Assembly: GCF_900105045.1 (NCBI RefSeq)
Contig: NZ_LT629739.1
Coordinates: 4,092,001-4,156,000, forward strand
Length of the DNA stretch: 64,000 bases
DNA from: Brevibacterium picturae
GTDB taxonomy: Bacteria; Actinomycetota; Actinomycetes; Actinomycetales; Brevibacteriaceae
Reading direction: 5' to 3'
Each line of letters opens with the position of its first letter. The first letter of the stretch is position 1. The notes under the pieces are model-generated. The model was not told where the DNA came from and did no database searches. It saw nothing but the letters and a program-made list of their open reading frames with translations. Positions 49,573 to 58,293 of the stretch are shown in pieces. The position numbers and the translations under genes were made by a program.

Positions 49573-51593
49573 TGGACGAACCTCTTCCGATCGACACCGG
49601 CACCTCTGCCGTCGGGCGGGTGCCGCTGGCAGCGGACGACCCCGTGGCCCACGTGCTCATCGATCATCCGGTTCCGCATCTGGCCCGTACCTTCGATTAC
49701 GCGGTGCCGGAGAAGTTCGCGGACACGGCCCGACCGGGTGTGCGTGTCAGAGTCAAGTTCGCCGGCAAGCTGCGCGACGGTTTCCTCCTGGACAGGGTTG
49801 ACTCCTCCGATCACATCGGACCGCTGGCCACAATCGAGCGCATCACCAGCCCGGTCGTCGTGCTCACTCCTGAGTTGCTGCGACTCGGCACTGCCACCGC
49901 CCGCCGCTATGCCGGGACGCTCTCCGACGTCCTCCGACTGGCAATCCCGCCGCGCCACGCCCGCGCCGAGAAGGCTGTGCTCAAGGCAGACAAGGCAGGA
50001 CTCGAAGCCGGCGACAACGCGACGGTGACTGGAGCGGACACGATCGGCCGCCTCGGCGAATGGGTCGTGAGCGAAACGCAGCACGAGGGCACCGATGAGT
50101 TCCCAGCCGCCGATCATCCGCGGATCGCTCTGACCTGCGTTCCCGGACCCACACCGGGGCTGAGCTGGATCACCGCCGGGCTCGAGGCGACAAGAGCGAC
50201 ATTGGCGGCGGGGGAGTCGGTGCTGTGGCTGGTGCCTGACCACCGTGAGCTCGCCGTCCTCTCGGCGGCGCTGGACGCCAGCGAGGACATCGACTCATAC
50301 TCGGTGCTCAGCGCAGATCAGTCACCCGAGCAGCGGTGGACAGCCTGGCTGCGTGGTCTGCTCGGACACACGCGGGTGACGATCGGCACCAGAGCGGCCG
50401 CCTTCGCCCCTGTCACAGACCTGGGCCTCATCATCTGCTTCGACGACTCGAACTCGAACTACCTCGACCAGCACGCACCGTACCCGCATGCCAGAGAGGT
50501 GTGCCTGCTGAGGTCGACCATCGAGACCACCGGGCTGCTGTTCGTCTCCACCGACCGCAGCGCTGAGATCCAACGCCTCGTCGAGATCGGCTGGCTGCGC
50601 GACACCACGCCCACCGGCCCTGACCGCCGCGAGGGAGCGCCCCGCGTCTTCGTCCCCGATGAGGAGCGCGACCCCTTCGCATGGCAGCGCATTCCTTCCC
50701 GGGCCTGGCAGCTGATGCGCGGAGCCCTGCGCCCCGGGGCCAAGGACACGAACGCGGTCGGACCCGTCCTCGTTCAGGTCCCGCGTGCCGGGTACTATCC
50801 GGTGTTCGCCTGCGCGAGATGCCAGGAGGTCGCCCGCTGCCCCCGCTGCGAGGCCACATTGACCACCCAGTCGGAGGTCGGACCCTTCGCCTGCCGCGCC
50901 TGCGGTTTCCACTCCGAAACGTTCTCCTGCGGACGCTGCCGGTCGAACCAGGTGCGCTCGATCGTGCGCGGCAGGGGTCGCACCGTCGAGGAGCTGCGCA
51001 AGGCCATGCCGGGCATCGAGATCCTCGAATCCGGCGGCGACGACATTCCCACCGCCATCGACGACACTCCACGCCTCGTCGTGGCCACCACCGGAGCCGA
51101 ACCCTATGCCCTCGGCGGCTACGCCTGCGCGATCCTGCTCGACTCGCTGTGGCCGGGGCCGTGGATGCGCTCGACGGATGAGGGAATCAGTCGGCGACTG
51201 CGTGCGGCAGCGCTCGTGAGATCACGCACCGCTGGGGGAGTCGTCTACCTCGGCGACACCGACGAGGCGATCCGGAACACGGTGACCACCTTCGACCCGG
51301 TGACCAACATGTCCAGAGCCCTCACCGACCGACGGGAGCTGGGCTTCCCTCCCTACCGGCGCATCGTCGAACTCACCGGGGCCGGCACCGACATCGACGC
51401 CGTCCTCACAGCCGTCCCAGACCTCACCGAACTCATCCGCGACTCCGACGGCGATGACCAGAAGGCTGTCGCGGCCTATCCGATCGCAGCTGGTGACGCA
51501 GTCGGCGAGGCGTTGGCTCAGCAGACCGCCTCCAGGTCAGCGAAGAAGCTGCCCCAGGTCCGCATCCGCATCGACGACCCTCGGTCCTTGTGA
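49572..51593 (+). CDS. priA: PriA-like primosomal protein N', helicase motifs degenerate
   Basis: 673 residues from ATG 49572. The N-terminal 3' DNA-binding domain (DHPVPHLARTFDYAVPEKFADTARPGVRVRVKFAGK, in pieces) and the zinc cysteines (CARCQEVARCPRC, CRACGFHS, CGRC) are conserved. Walker A GxGKT and DEAH are absent: the region reads LAAGESVLWLVPD and FDDSNSNYLDQHAPYPHARE. Loss of ATPase motifs is known for actinobacterial PriA, so it is probably not a helicase; its role may be only fork recognition. Neighbours metK and fmt are the usual ones. Confidence 0.9.
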   Translation: MDEPLPIDTGTSAVGRVPLAADDPVAHVLIDHPVPHLARTFDYAVPEKFADTARPGVRVRVKFAGKLRDGFLLDRVDSSDHIGPLATIERITSPVVVLTPELLRLGTATARRYAGTLSDVLRLAIPPRHARAEKAVLKADKAGLEAGDNATVTGADTIGRLGEWVVSETQHEGTDEFPAADHPRIALTCVPGPTPGLSWITAGLEATRATLAAGESVLWLVPDHRELAVLSAALDASEDIDSYSVLSADQSPEQRWTAWLRGLLGHTRVTIGTRAAAFAPVTDLGLIICFDDSNSNYLDQHAPYPHAREVCLLRSTIETTGLLFVSTDRSAEIQRLVEIGWLRDTTPTGPDRREGAPRVFVPDEERDPFAWQRIPSRAWQLMRGALRPGAKDTNAVGPVLVQVPRAGYYPVFACARCQEVARCPRCEATLTTQSEVGPFACRACGFHSETFSCGRCRSNQVRSIVRGRGRTVEELRKAMPGIEILESGGDDIPTAIDDTPRLVVATTGAEPYALGGYACAILLDSLWPGPWMRSTDEGISRRLRAAALVRSRTAGGVVYLGDTDEAIRNTVTTFDPVTNMSRALTDRRELGFPPYRRIVELTGAGTDIDAVLTAVPDLTELIRDSDGDDQKAVAAYPIAAGDAVGEALAQQTASRSAKKLPQVRIRIDDPRSL

Positions 51594-51633
51594 GATCCAC
51601 GATGCCCGGTCGCTGTGCGGGCGACATGAACAA

Positions 51634-51639
51634 GTAGAA
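51634..51639 (+). promoter_or_regulatory. -10 box for fmt, likely leaderless
   Basis: TAGAAT, 8 nt before the fmt GTG at 51648, with no SD. No strong -35. Confidence 0.4.
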
Positions 51640-51647
51640 TTCCTCAA

Positions 51648-52607
51648 GTGGATATCGTCTTCGCCGGAACACCGGATGCCGCAGTGCCAGCCCTCGAGGC
51701 CCTCGTCGAATCCCGGCACCGCATCCGTGCCGTCCTCACCCGACCCGACGCCCCGGTGGGACGCAAACGCGTCCTCACCTCATCGCCGGTCAAGGCCCGA
51801 GCCCTCGAGCTCGGTCTCGACGTCATCGAGGCGAGTCGACTCCGGGGCGAGGTCATCTCCGAACTCCGAGCTCTCAAGGTCGATGCTGTGGCCGTCGTCG
51901 CCTATGGAGCCATCGCCGGCCCGGCAGCCCTGTCGACCGCCGAACTCGGATGGTTCAACCTCCACTTCTCCCTCCTGCCTGCCCATCGCGGAGCCGCTCC
52001 GGTCCAACGAGCCCTGATCGCCGGGCAGGCCCGCAGCGGAGTCAGCGTGTTCAAGATCGACGAGGGCATGGACTCCGGCCCCGTCCTGCGCCGCCTCGAA
52101 CTGCCGCTGGACCATCCCGACGTCGCCACCGCACTCGATGACTACGCTCACCGGGGCGCGGTCGAACTGGTCGCGGCCTTCGACGACCTCGCCGATGGCA
52201 CCGCTGTTCTGACCCCACAGTCCGAGGAGGCGACCCACGCGGACAAAATCGACGTCGCCGACGCCCACCTCGACTTCGCCGAGCCCGCGCGGGCCATCAT
52301 CGACCGCTCCCGGGGAGTCAGTCCCAGCCCCGGACCATGGGCGAACGTCGATGGAAAGCGGACCAAACTCTTCGGACTCGCACCCGCCCCCGAGGTCACC
52401 GCGCCTCCCGAGATCGGACTGCTGACCTCATGGCAGAAGGCCGCCGTTATCGGCTGCAGCGACGGCTGGGTCCACGTGGCGGAGATCCAACCCTTCGGCA
52501 AAGCACGAATGGCTGCCGCGGACTATCTGCGCGGCCATGGCGACATCCGATTCGACCCCACTGACACCAGCGCCGAGCCGACGGCAGACCCCGAGCAAGG
52601 AGCATGA
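51648..52607 (+). CDS. fmt: Methionyl-tRNA formyltransferase
   Basis: Formylates initiator Met-tRNA using 10-formyl-THF. 319 residues. IVFAGTPDAAVPALEAL is at the N-terminus; the active site is in FNLHFSLLPAHRGAAPVQRALIAGQARSGVS (in two pieces) with IDEGMDSGPVL following. The C-terminal tRNA-binding beta-barrel is present. GTG 51648 lacks an SD. The stop overlaps rsmB by 4 nt. Confidence 0.96.
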   Translation: MDIVFAGTPDAAVPALEALVESRHRIRAVLTRPDAPVGRKRVLTSSPVKARALELGLDVIEASRLRGEVISELRALKVDAVAVVAYGAIAGPAALSTAELGWFNLHFSLLPAHRGAAPVQRALIAGQARSGVSVFKIDEGMDSGPVLRRLELPLDHPDVATALDDYAHRGAVELVAAFDDLADGTAVLTPQSEEATHADKIDVADAHLDFAEPARAIIDRSRGVSPSPGPWANVDGKRTKLFGLAPAPEVTAPPEIGLLTSWQKAAVIGCSDGWVHVAEIQPFGKARMAAADYLRGHGDIRFDPTDTSAEPTADPEQGA

Positions 52608-53989
52608 GACAGATGCCAACAGATCAGCGTCAGCCCAGACAGGCGAAGAATCTGCCTAGGCGCATCGCCTGGGAGGTCCTCGTCGACGTGGAGACGAAGG
52701 ACTCCTACGCGAACCTGCTCCTGCCCGCCAAGCTGGCCCGCACGCACATGGAAGCCCAGGACGCGGCGTTCACGACGGAGCTCACCTACGGTGCCCTGCG
52801 CCAGCAGGAGTTCTACGATGCGATCATCGCCACGGCAGCGAACCGGCCCATCGACACCATCGACCCTGAACCGCTGGCAGGCATGCGCCTCGGTGCCCAC
52901 CAGCTCCTGTCCATGCGCGTGCCCGACCACGCGGCACTGTCCGAGACCGTCGCCGTGATCAAGTCCTATGCGCCGAAGACCGCCGGATTCGTCAACGCCG
53001 TCCTGCGCCGGATCTCCGAGATCGACCGGGCCGAATGGCTGCGCCGCGTCACGGCCGGTGCCACCGCAGTCGGCGAACAGGCCATCGAATATTCCCATCC
53101 CGAATGGATCGTGCGGGCCATGACTCAGGCTCTCAAGGGTCATGGACGCCAGGCCTCTGAACTGCAGGCACTCCTCGAAGCCGACAATGCCGCAGCGAAG
53201 GTCAGTGTCTCGGCCCTGCCCGGACTCATCGACCGCGGCGAGCTGCCCGGGCAGCCGACCGAGTTCTCACCCATCGGCGTCACCCTTGAGACCGCCGTGC
53301 CCAAGAACGTCGACGCCGTTGCCACCGGCCGGGCCCGGGTGCAGGACGAAGGCTCCGCCCTGGTGGCACTGGCACTGGCGCAGGTTGCGGCACCGGCAGG
53401 AACCTGGGCAGACCTGTGTGCCGGGCCCGGCGGCAAGGCCGCAGTTCTGGCGGCGATCGCGAAACAGGAGGGCACCACCCTCGACGCCTTCGACTCGAGC
53501 GAACACAGGGTCGAACTCGTCAGGTCCTCCACCCAGGCACTCGACAACGTCACCACCCGCATCCAAGACGCCCGCGATGCCGCCGGTCCCTACGCGAAGG
53601 TCCTCGTCGACGTTCCCTGCTCGGGCCTCGGCGCCCTGCGTCGTCGTCCCGAAGCCCGCTACCGTCGTCGCCCCGAGGACATCAACGCCCTGGCCGGGCT
53701 GCAGCGCGAGCTCCTGCGTGCGGCATTGGAGGCATGTGCGCCCGGCGGGGTCGTGGCCTACTCCACCTGCTCGCCCCATTACGCGGAGACCGTACTCGTC
53801 GTCGACGACGTCCTGCGCGGAACCGACGTCGAGATCCTCGACGCACCGTCGGTCCTCGCCGAGGTCACCGGCAGCGACGCCGAGGGGTTCGCCTCGGTGG
53901 GGCGAGGAGAGGGACGGTACGCTCAGCTGTGGCCCCATGTCCACGGCACCGATGGAATGTTTGTGGCTCTGATGCGGAAGGCGAACTGA
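52604..53989 (+). CDS. rsmB: 16S rRNA (cytosine-5) methyltransferase RsmB
   Basis: 461 residues: an N-terminal NusB-like helical domain ([34 protein letters not shown]), then a Rossmann MTase with the AdoMet site [15 protein letters not shown] and the two catalytic Cys in [17 protein letters not shown] and [16 protein letters not shown] 52604 overlaps fmt; ATG 52613 is an alternative. Confidence 0.94.
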   Translation: MRQMPTDQRQPRQAKNLPRRIAWEVLVDVETKDSYANLLLPAKLARTHMEAQDAAFTTELTYGALRQQEFYDAIIATAANRPIDTIDPEPLAGMRLGAHQLLSMRVPDHAALSETVAVIKSYAPKTAGFVNAVLRRISEIDRAEWLRRVTAGATAVGEQAIEYSHPEWIVRAMTQALKGHGRQASELQALLEADNAAAKVSVSALPGLIDRGELPGQPTEFSPIGVTLETAVPKNVDAVATGRARVQDEGSALVALALAQVAAPAGTWADLCAGPGGKAAVLAAIAKQEGTTLDAFDSSEHRVELVRSSTQALDNVTTRIQDARDAAGPYAKVLVDVPCSGLGALRRRPEARYRRRPEDINALAGLQRELLRAALEACAPGGVVAYSTCSPHYAETVLVVDDVLRGTDVEILDAPSVLAEVTGSDAEGFASVGRGEGRYAQLWPHVHGTDGMFVALMRKAN

Positions 53990-53990
53990 A

Positions 53991-54653
53991 ATGGCGATCG
54001 AGATCAACCCCAGCATCCTCAGCTCCGATTTCTCGGACCTGCGCGGTGAACTGGAGAAAATCAGCACGGCCGACATGGCGCACATCGACGTGATGGACAA
54101 CCATTTCGTCCCGAACCTGACGTTCGGTCCTCCCGTGGTCGAACGGATCCAGGCGATCAGTCCTATCCCGCTCGACGCCCATCTGATGATCGCCGAGGCG
54201 GATCGGCACGCCCCGATCTACGCTGAACTCGGTTGCGCCTCGGTGACCTTCCACGCCGAGGCGGCCGCCGCCCCCGTGCGCTTGGCCCGGGAGCTCCGGA
54301 AGCTGGGGGCCAAAGCCAGCCTCGCGCTCAAGCCGGCCACTCCGATCGAACCCTTCATCGACCTCCTCGGCGAGTTCGACCAGATCCTGATCATGACCGT
54401 CGAACCCGGATTCGGCGGACAGAAGTTCCTCGATGTGTGTCTGCCCAAGATCCGGCGGACCCGTGAGGCGATCTCCGCCGCGGGGCTTGAGATCAAACTG
54501 CAGGTCGACGGGGGAGTCTCGACGTCGACGGTCGAACGCGTCGTCGACGCTGGTGCCGACGTTCTCGTGGCCGGCTCCGCCGTCTACGGCCCCGAGGACG
54601 CTGCCGCCGCGATCTCAGGGCTGCGTGAACTCGCAGCGTCACACGTGCACTGA
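53991..54653 (+). CDS. rpe: Ribulose-phosphate 3-epimerase
   Basis: A TIM-barrel pentose-phosphate enzyme; 220 residues. [13 protein letters not shown]; metal ligands in [16 protein letters not shown] and [18 protein letters not shown] with the phosphate loop; LQVDGGVS. It starts one base after the rsmB stop and is probably in the same transcript. Confidence 0.96.
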   Translation: MAIEINPSILSSDFSDLRGELEKISTADMAHIDVMDNHFVPNLTFGPPVVERIQAISPIPLDAHLMIAEADRHAPIYAELGCASVTFHAEAAAAPVRLARELRKLGAKASLALKPATPIEPFIDLLGEFDQILIMTVEPGFGGQKFLDVCLPKIRRTREAISAAGLEIKLQVDGGVSTSTVERVVDAGADVLVAGSAVYGPEDAAAAISGLRELAASHVH

Positions 54654-54664
54654 GGAGGGCCGAT

Positions 54665-55330
54665 ATGGAACTGCTCGACTGGCTGAATACCCCGGCGTTC
54701 GAACTGCTGGGCAAACCGGTGCCGTTCTCGGACCTGTTCGGCAACATCTGCGCCTTGGCCACCGTGGTCCTGGCCCTGCGCCGCAACATCCTGTCCTGGC
54801 CGGTCCAGATCCTGGGTTCCATCCTGCTCTTCGCCGCGAGCATCTCCGCCGGACTGGGCGGAAATGCCTCCCGCCAGATCGTCATCATCGTCGCCGCCGT
54901 GTGGGGCTGGACGCAGTGGAAGAAGTCGCAGGAGGCCGCGGGCGAGGTCCTCGTTCGCTGGGCCACCTGGAAGGAGCGACTGCTCCTGATCGGCGCCCTC
55001 TTGCTGGGCACCGCGGTGTTCGGCTACGTCCTCGCCCTCGGAGGGTGGTCCTGGAACCCCTATCCCGACGCCTACATCTTCGTCGGCTCGGTCGTCGCGA
55101 TGTACGCCCAAGGACGGGCGATCGTCGAATTCTGGTTCGTGTGGCTGGCCGTCGACCTCGTCGGCATCCCCCTGGCAGTCGCCGGTGGGCTCGTGTTCTC
55201 CGGAGCGGTCTACCTCATCTTCCTCGTCATGGTCGTCCTCGGCTTCATCGACTGGTCGAAGAGATCGAAGCAGACGATCTCCGCGCCGCACCTCGGCGCC
55301 ACGGACATCAACCGCAGCCCCGACGACTGA
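54665..55330 (+). CDS. pnuC: Nicotinamide riboside/mononucleotide transporter PnuC
   Basis: A membrane transporter of the PnuC family for NAD precursor salvage; 221 residues with about seven helices. It has the NICALATVVLALRRNILSWPVQILG N-terminal segment (two pieces) and the WGWTQWKK motif (W-x-x-W), then WNPYPDAYIFVGSVVAMYAQGR and WFVWLAVDLVGIPL. ATG 54665 follows GAGGAGGG. No NAD kinase or nicotinamidase is adjacent; the exact ligand is not predictable. Confidence 0.9.
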   Translation: MELLDWLNTPAFELLGKPVPFSDLFGNICALATVVLALRRNILSWPVQILGSILLFAASISAGLGGNASRQIVIIVAAVWGWTQWKKSQEAAGEVLVRWATWKERLLLIGALLLGTAVFGYVLALGGWSWNPYPDAYIFVGSVVAMYAQGRAIVEFWFVWLAVDLVGIPLAVAGGLVFSGAVYLIFLVMVVLGFIDWSKRSKQTISAPHLGATDINRSPDD

Positions 55331-55380
55331 AACCGTCCCGCTGGCCGAGACCCCGTGTGAGGGTGGCATCGACGATGTAT

Positions 55381-55386
55381 TAGGCT
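55381..55386 (+). promoter_or_regulatory. -10 box for hisE-hisG, likely leaderless
   Basis: TAGGCT, 6 nt before the hisE GTG at 55393, with no SD. Confidence 0.4.
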
Positions 55387-55392
55387 GGATTC

Positions 55393-55656
55393 GTGAAGAC
55401 CTTTGACTCGCTCTACTCCGAACTCCTGCAGAAATCCCTCGATCGCCCCGAAGGCTCGAAGACCGTGGCCGAACTCGACGCCGGAGTCCATGCGATCGGG
55501 AAGAAGGTCGTCGAAGAAGCCGCAGAGGTCTGGATGGCGGCCGAATACGAGACCAAGGACGAGCTCGCCGAGGAGATCTCGCAGCTGCTCTATCATCTGC
55601 AGGTGCTCATGGTCGCCAAGGATCTCAGCCTCGACGACGTCAACTCGCACCTGTAG
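55393..55656 (+). CDS. hisE: Phosphoribosyl-ATP pyrophosphohydrolase
   Basis: The second step of histidine synthesis; 87 residues, an all-alpha MazG-like fold. It has [36 protein letters not shown] (pieces) with the ExxE-12-28-ExxD metal motif. GTG start, no SD. It lies 66 bp before hisG. Confidence 0.95.
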   Translation: MKTFDSLYSELLQKSLDRPEGSKTVAELDAGVHAIGKKVVEEAAEVWMAAEYETKDELAEEISQLLYHLQVLMVAKDLSLDDVNSHL

Positions 55657-55722
55657 AGACTGCACGAAGGCTGCAGCCCGAACCCCAAACAAACCGTTGA
55701 CGATGACACACAAAAGGACATC

Positions 55723-56562
55723 ATGCTGCGTGTAGCCGTGCCGAACAAGGGCGCACTGTCCGAAGCCGCCTCCGAGATGCTCAGCGAGGCCGGATACTCC
55801 ACCCGTCGAGGAAGCAAGACCCTGGTCCATCAGGACGAAGTCAACGGCGTCGAATTCTTCTACCTGCGTCCACGCGACATCGCCGTCTACGTCGGCTCGG
55901 GGATCCTCGACGCCGGCATCACCGGCCGCGATCTGCTGCTGGAATCGAAGGCCGAGGCCCAGGAGGTCGTCGGTCTCGGCTTCGGCGCTTCCCGCTTCTT
56001 CTACGCAGGCGTCACCGGCTCCTATTCTTCGCCGACCCAGCTGGAAGGTGCGCGCATCGCCACCAGCTTCCCGAACCTCGTCGACGCTGATCTGCAGGCC
56101 AGGGGAATCGACGCGAAGACCGTTCAGCTCGACGGAGCGATCGAAGTCTCCATCCAGCTCGGCGTCGCCGATGCCATCGCCGATGTGGTCGAGACCGGCA
56201 GCACCCTGCGTGCGGCAGGACTCGAGACATTCGGCGACCCCCTGCTGGAGTCAGAGGCCGTCCTCATCCAGCGCGATGGAGCGGCCGAGACGATCGGGGT
56301 GCTGCGCCGTCGGCTCGAATCCGTGATGGTGGCCCGGCAGTACGTCCTCGTCGACTACAACATCGAAGAGCGCCTTCTGCCTGAGGCCCTCGGGCTGACC
56401 CCGGGACTCGAATCACCGACGATCTCTCCGCTGCAGGAGACAGGCTGGGTGGCGGCACGAGTCATGGTCGAGTCCAAAGAGGTCAACAATGTCATGGACC
56501 GTCTCTACGCGGTCGGTGCCCGTGCGATTCTGGTGACGAACATTGGCGCCTGCCGAATCTGA
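55723..56562 (+). CDS. hisG: ATP phosphoribosyltransferase, long form
   Basis: The first, feedback-regulated step of histidine synthesis. 279 residues, the long form with a C-terminal ACT-like regulatory domain (about 210-279), so no hisZ is needed. LRVAVPNKGALSEAASEML is at the N-terminus; the PRPP loop is DVVETGSTLRAAGLE. ATG 55723 follows AAAAGGAC. The end overlaps the next gene by 20 nt. Confidence 0.96.
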   Translation: MLRVAVPNKGALSEAASEMLSEAGYSTRRGSKTLVHQDEVNGVEFFYLRPRDIAVYVGSGILDAGITGRDLLLESKAEAQEVVGLGFGASRFFYAGVTGSYSSPTQLEGARIATSFPNLVDADLQARGIDAKTVQLDGAIEVSIQLGVADAIADVVETGSTLRAAGLETFGDPLLESEAVLIQRDGAAETIGVLRRRLESVMVARQYVLVDYNIEERLLPEALGLTPGLESPTISPLQETGWVAARVMVESKEVNNVMDRLYAVGARAILVTNIGACRI

Positions 56563-57004
56563 ATTCCGCGTCTTCAGGCCCCGCCAGGTGCGTGTCATCA
56601 GCATCGTCGGCGCTGTGGTGGTGTTCATCGGGTTCGCGGTGCTCTCCGTGGCACTGCTCGTCGTGGACTGGGACCCTTGGACACCGCTCGATGTGGTCTG
56701 GATGAACCTGCTGGGAATCATCTTCGCGGCCGCCCTGCTGCGCGTGTCCGACATTCAGGCCAAACCGAGCGAATCCGGATTGGTCGTGCGGAACATGGTC
56801 AGGACGCGGACCTTCGCGTGGGGCCAGATCCTCGGCGTCGCGTTCTCCCCGGAGGGCGATGACCCCTGGCCCACCCTCGATCTCACCGACGGAACCACAT
56901 ACGCCGTGATGGCGATCCAGCATGCAGATGGACCCCGAGCCCACGAGGAATGTCAGCGATTGCGTAAGCTCATCGCTGGATGGACCCACTTCAAGGAGGA
57001 ATAG
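56543..57004 (+). CDS. PH-domain membrane protein following hisG
   Basis: 153 residues from TTG 56543 inside hisG; a GTG further down is an alternative. Two TM helices at about 17-40 and 50-65 are followed by a beta-rich PH-like domain (SGLVVRNMVRTRTFAWGQILGVAF, DLTDGTTYAVMAIQ) and a C-terminal helix. A PH-domain gene after hisG is common in actinobacteria; its role is unknown. Confidence 0.8.
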   Translation: MAPAESEFRVFRPRQVRVISIVGAVVVFIGFAVLSVALLVVDWDPWTPLDVVWMNLLGIIFAAALLRVSDIQAKPSESGLVVRNMVRTRTFAWGQILGVAFSPEGDDPWPTLDLTDGTTYAVMAIQHADGPRAHEECQRLRKLIAGWTHFKEE

Positions 57005-57006
57005 GA

Positions 57007-58212
57007 ATGTCGAACGACACAATCACCGGGGTCGAAGGCCCACTGACCGGATATACGGTCATCGACCTCTCCCGTGCATTGGCCGGCCCACACGCGGGAA
57101 TGATGTTCGGCGACCTCGGTGCCCGAGTGATCAAGGTCGAGAACCCGGGCAAGGGAGATGACTCCAGGTCCTGGGGCCCTCCGTTCGTCGGTCCCGAGGA
57201 CGACCCCCAGGCCACGTACTTCTTCTCCTGCAACCGCAACAAGGAGTCCATCGCCCTCGACCTCAAGTCGGACACCGGCAAGGAGACGCTGCGGGAGCTC
57301 ATCGCACGCGCTGACGTGCTCGTCGAGAACTTCCGCTCCGGCGTCCTCGACCGCCTCGGCTTCTCCACCGCCATGTGCATGGAGATCAACCCCCGCCTGG
57401 TGCTGCTGTCGATCACCGGCTTCGGCCACGACGGACCCGAGTCCTCCCGTGCCGGCTACGACCAGATCGCCCAGGGCGAGGCCGGGCTCATGTCGCTGAC
57501 CGGATCCGGCCCCGAGGACATGCAGCGTGTCGGAGTGCCCATCGCCGACCTCCTCGCCGGCATCTACGGTTCCTACGGAGTCCTCGCCGCTCTGCTCGAA
57601 CGTGAGCGCACAGGCAAGGGCAAGGTCGTGCGCACCTCGCTCATCGCCGGCATGGTCGGAGTTCATGCCTTCCAGGGCACACGCGCCACCGTGGCCGGAC
57701 AGAACCCCGAACCCGGTGGCAATCATCATCCTTCCCTCTCGCCCTACGGCCTCTTCAAATGCCATGAGGGAGCCGTGCAGATCTCCGTGGGAAACGAGAA
57801 TCTGTGGCAGAAGTTCTGCGCCGCATTCGGCATCGACCCGGCCACAGAGGGCATGGGCGACAACTCTTCCCGTGTCGCGAACCGACCGGCGGTCATCGAG
57901 CTCATCGAAACCAAGTTCGCCGACTACGGCCCGGATGAGCTGCTCGCGAAGCTTGGCGACGCCGGCATCCCGTCGGGAACCGTGCGCACACTCGAAGAGG
58001 TCTACTCCTGGGATCAGGCGCTGAGCCAGGGCCTCAAGGTCTCGGTCGACCACCCCGTCCTCGGCGACATCGACCTGCCCGGACCACCACTGCGCTTCTT
58101 CGATGCCGAAGGTGAGGCCGAGGTCGAAACCACGAGGACCACCCACGAAGCCCCGCCTCTGCTCAACGAGGACGCCGAGGCGATCGTGTCCTGGCTCGAC
58201 GCGGACAGCTGA
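57007..58212 (+). CDS. CaiB/BaiF family (class III) CoA transferase
   Basis: 401 residues from ATG 57007, with a strong AAGGAGG 7 nt upstream. It has VIDLSRALAGPHAGMMFGDLGARVIKVENPG (in pieces), LDLKSDTGKETLRELIARADVLVENFR and the catalytic Asp in GYDQIAQGEAGLMSLTG. The family moves CoA between carboxylic acids; the acid here is unknown. It and the next gene are not histidine enzymes although they sit between hisG and hisF. Confidence 0.9.
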   Translation: MSNDTITGVEGPLTGYTVIDLSRALAGPHAGMMFGDLGARVIKVENPGKGDDSRSWGPPFVGPEDDPQATYFFSCNRNKESIALDLKSDTGKETLRELIARADVLVENFRSGVLDRLGFSTAMCMEINPRLVLLSITGFGHDGPESSRAGYDQIAQGEAGLMSLTGSGPEDMQRVGVPIADLLAGIYGSYGVLAALLERERTGKGKVVRTSLIAGMVGVHAFQGTRATVAGQNPEPGGNHHPSLSPYGLFKCHEGAVQISVGNENLWQKFCAAFGIDPATEGMGDNSSRVANRPAVIELIETKFADYGPDELLAKLGDAGIPSGTVRTLEEVYSWDQALSQGLKVSVDHPVLGDIDLPGPPLRFFDAEGEAEVETTRTTHEAPPLLNEDAEAIVSWLDADS

Positions 58213-58293
58213 GGAGGCCGACCACAGCCGCACCACCCAGGACCCAACACCGCTTACCGTTCGTCAGACACATCTGAAACAGGAGATACGCAC

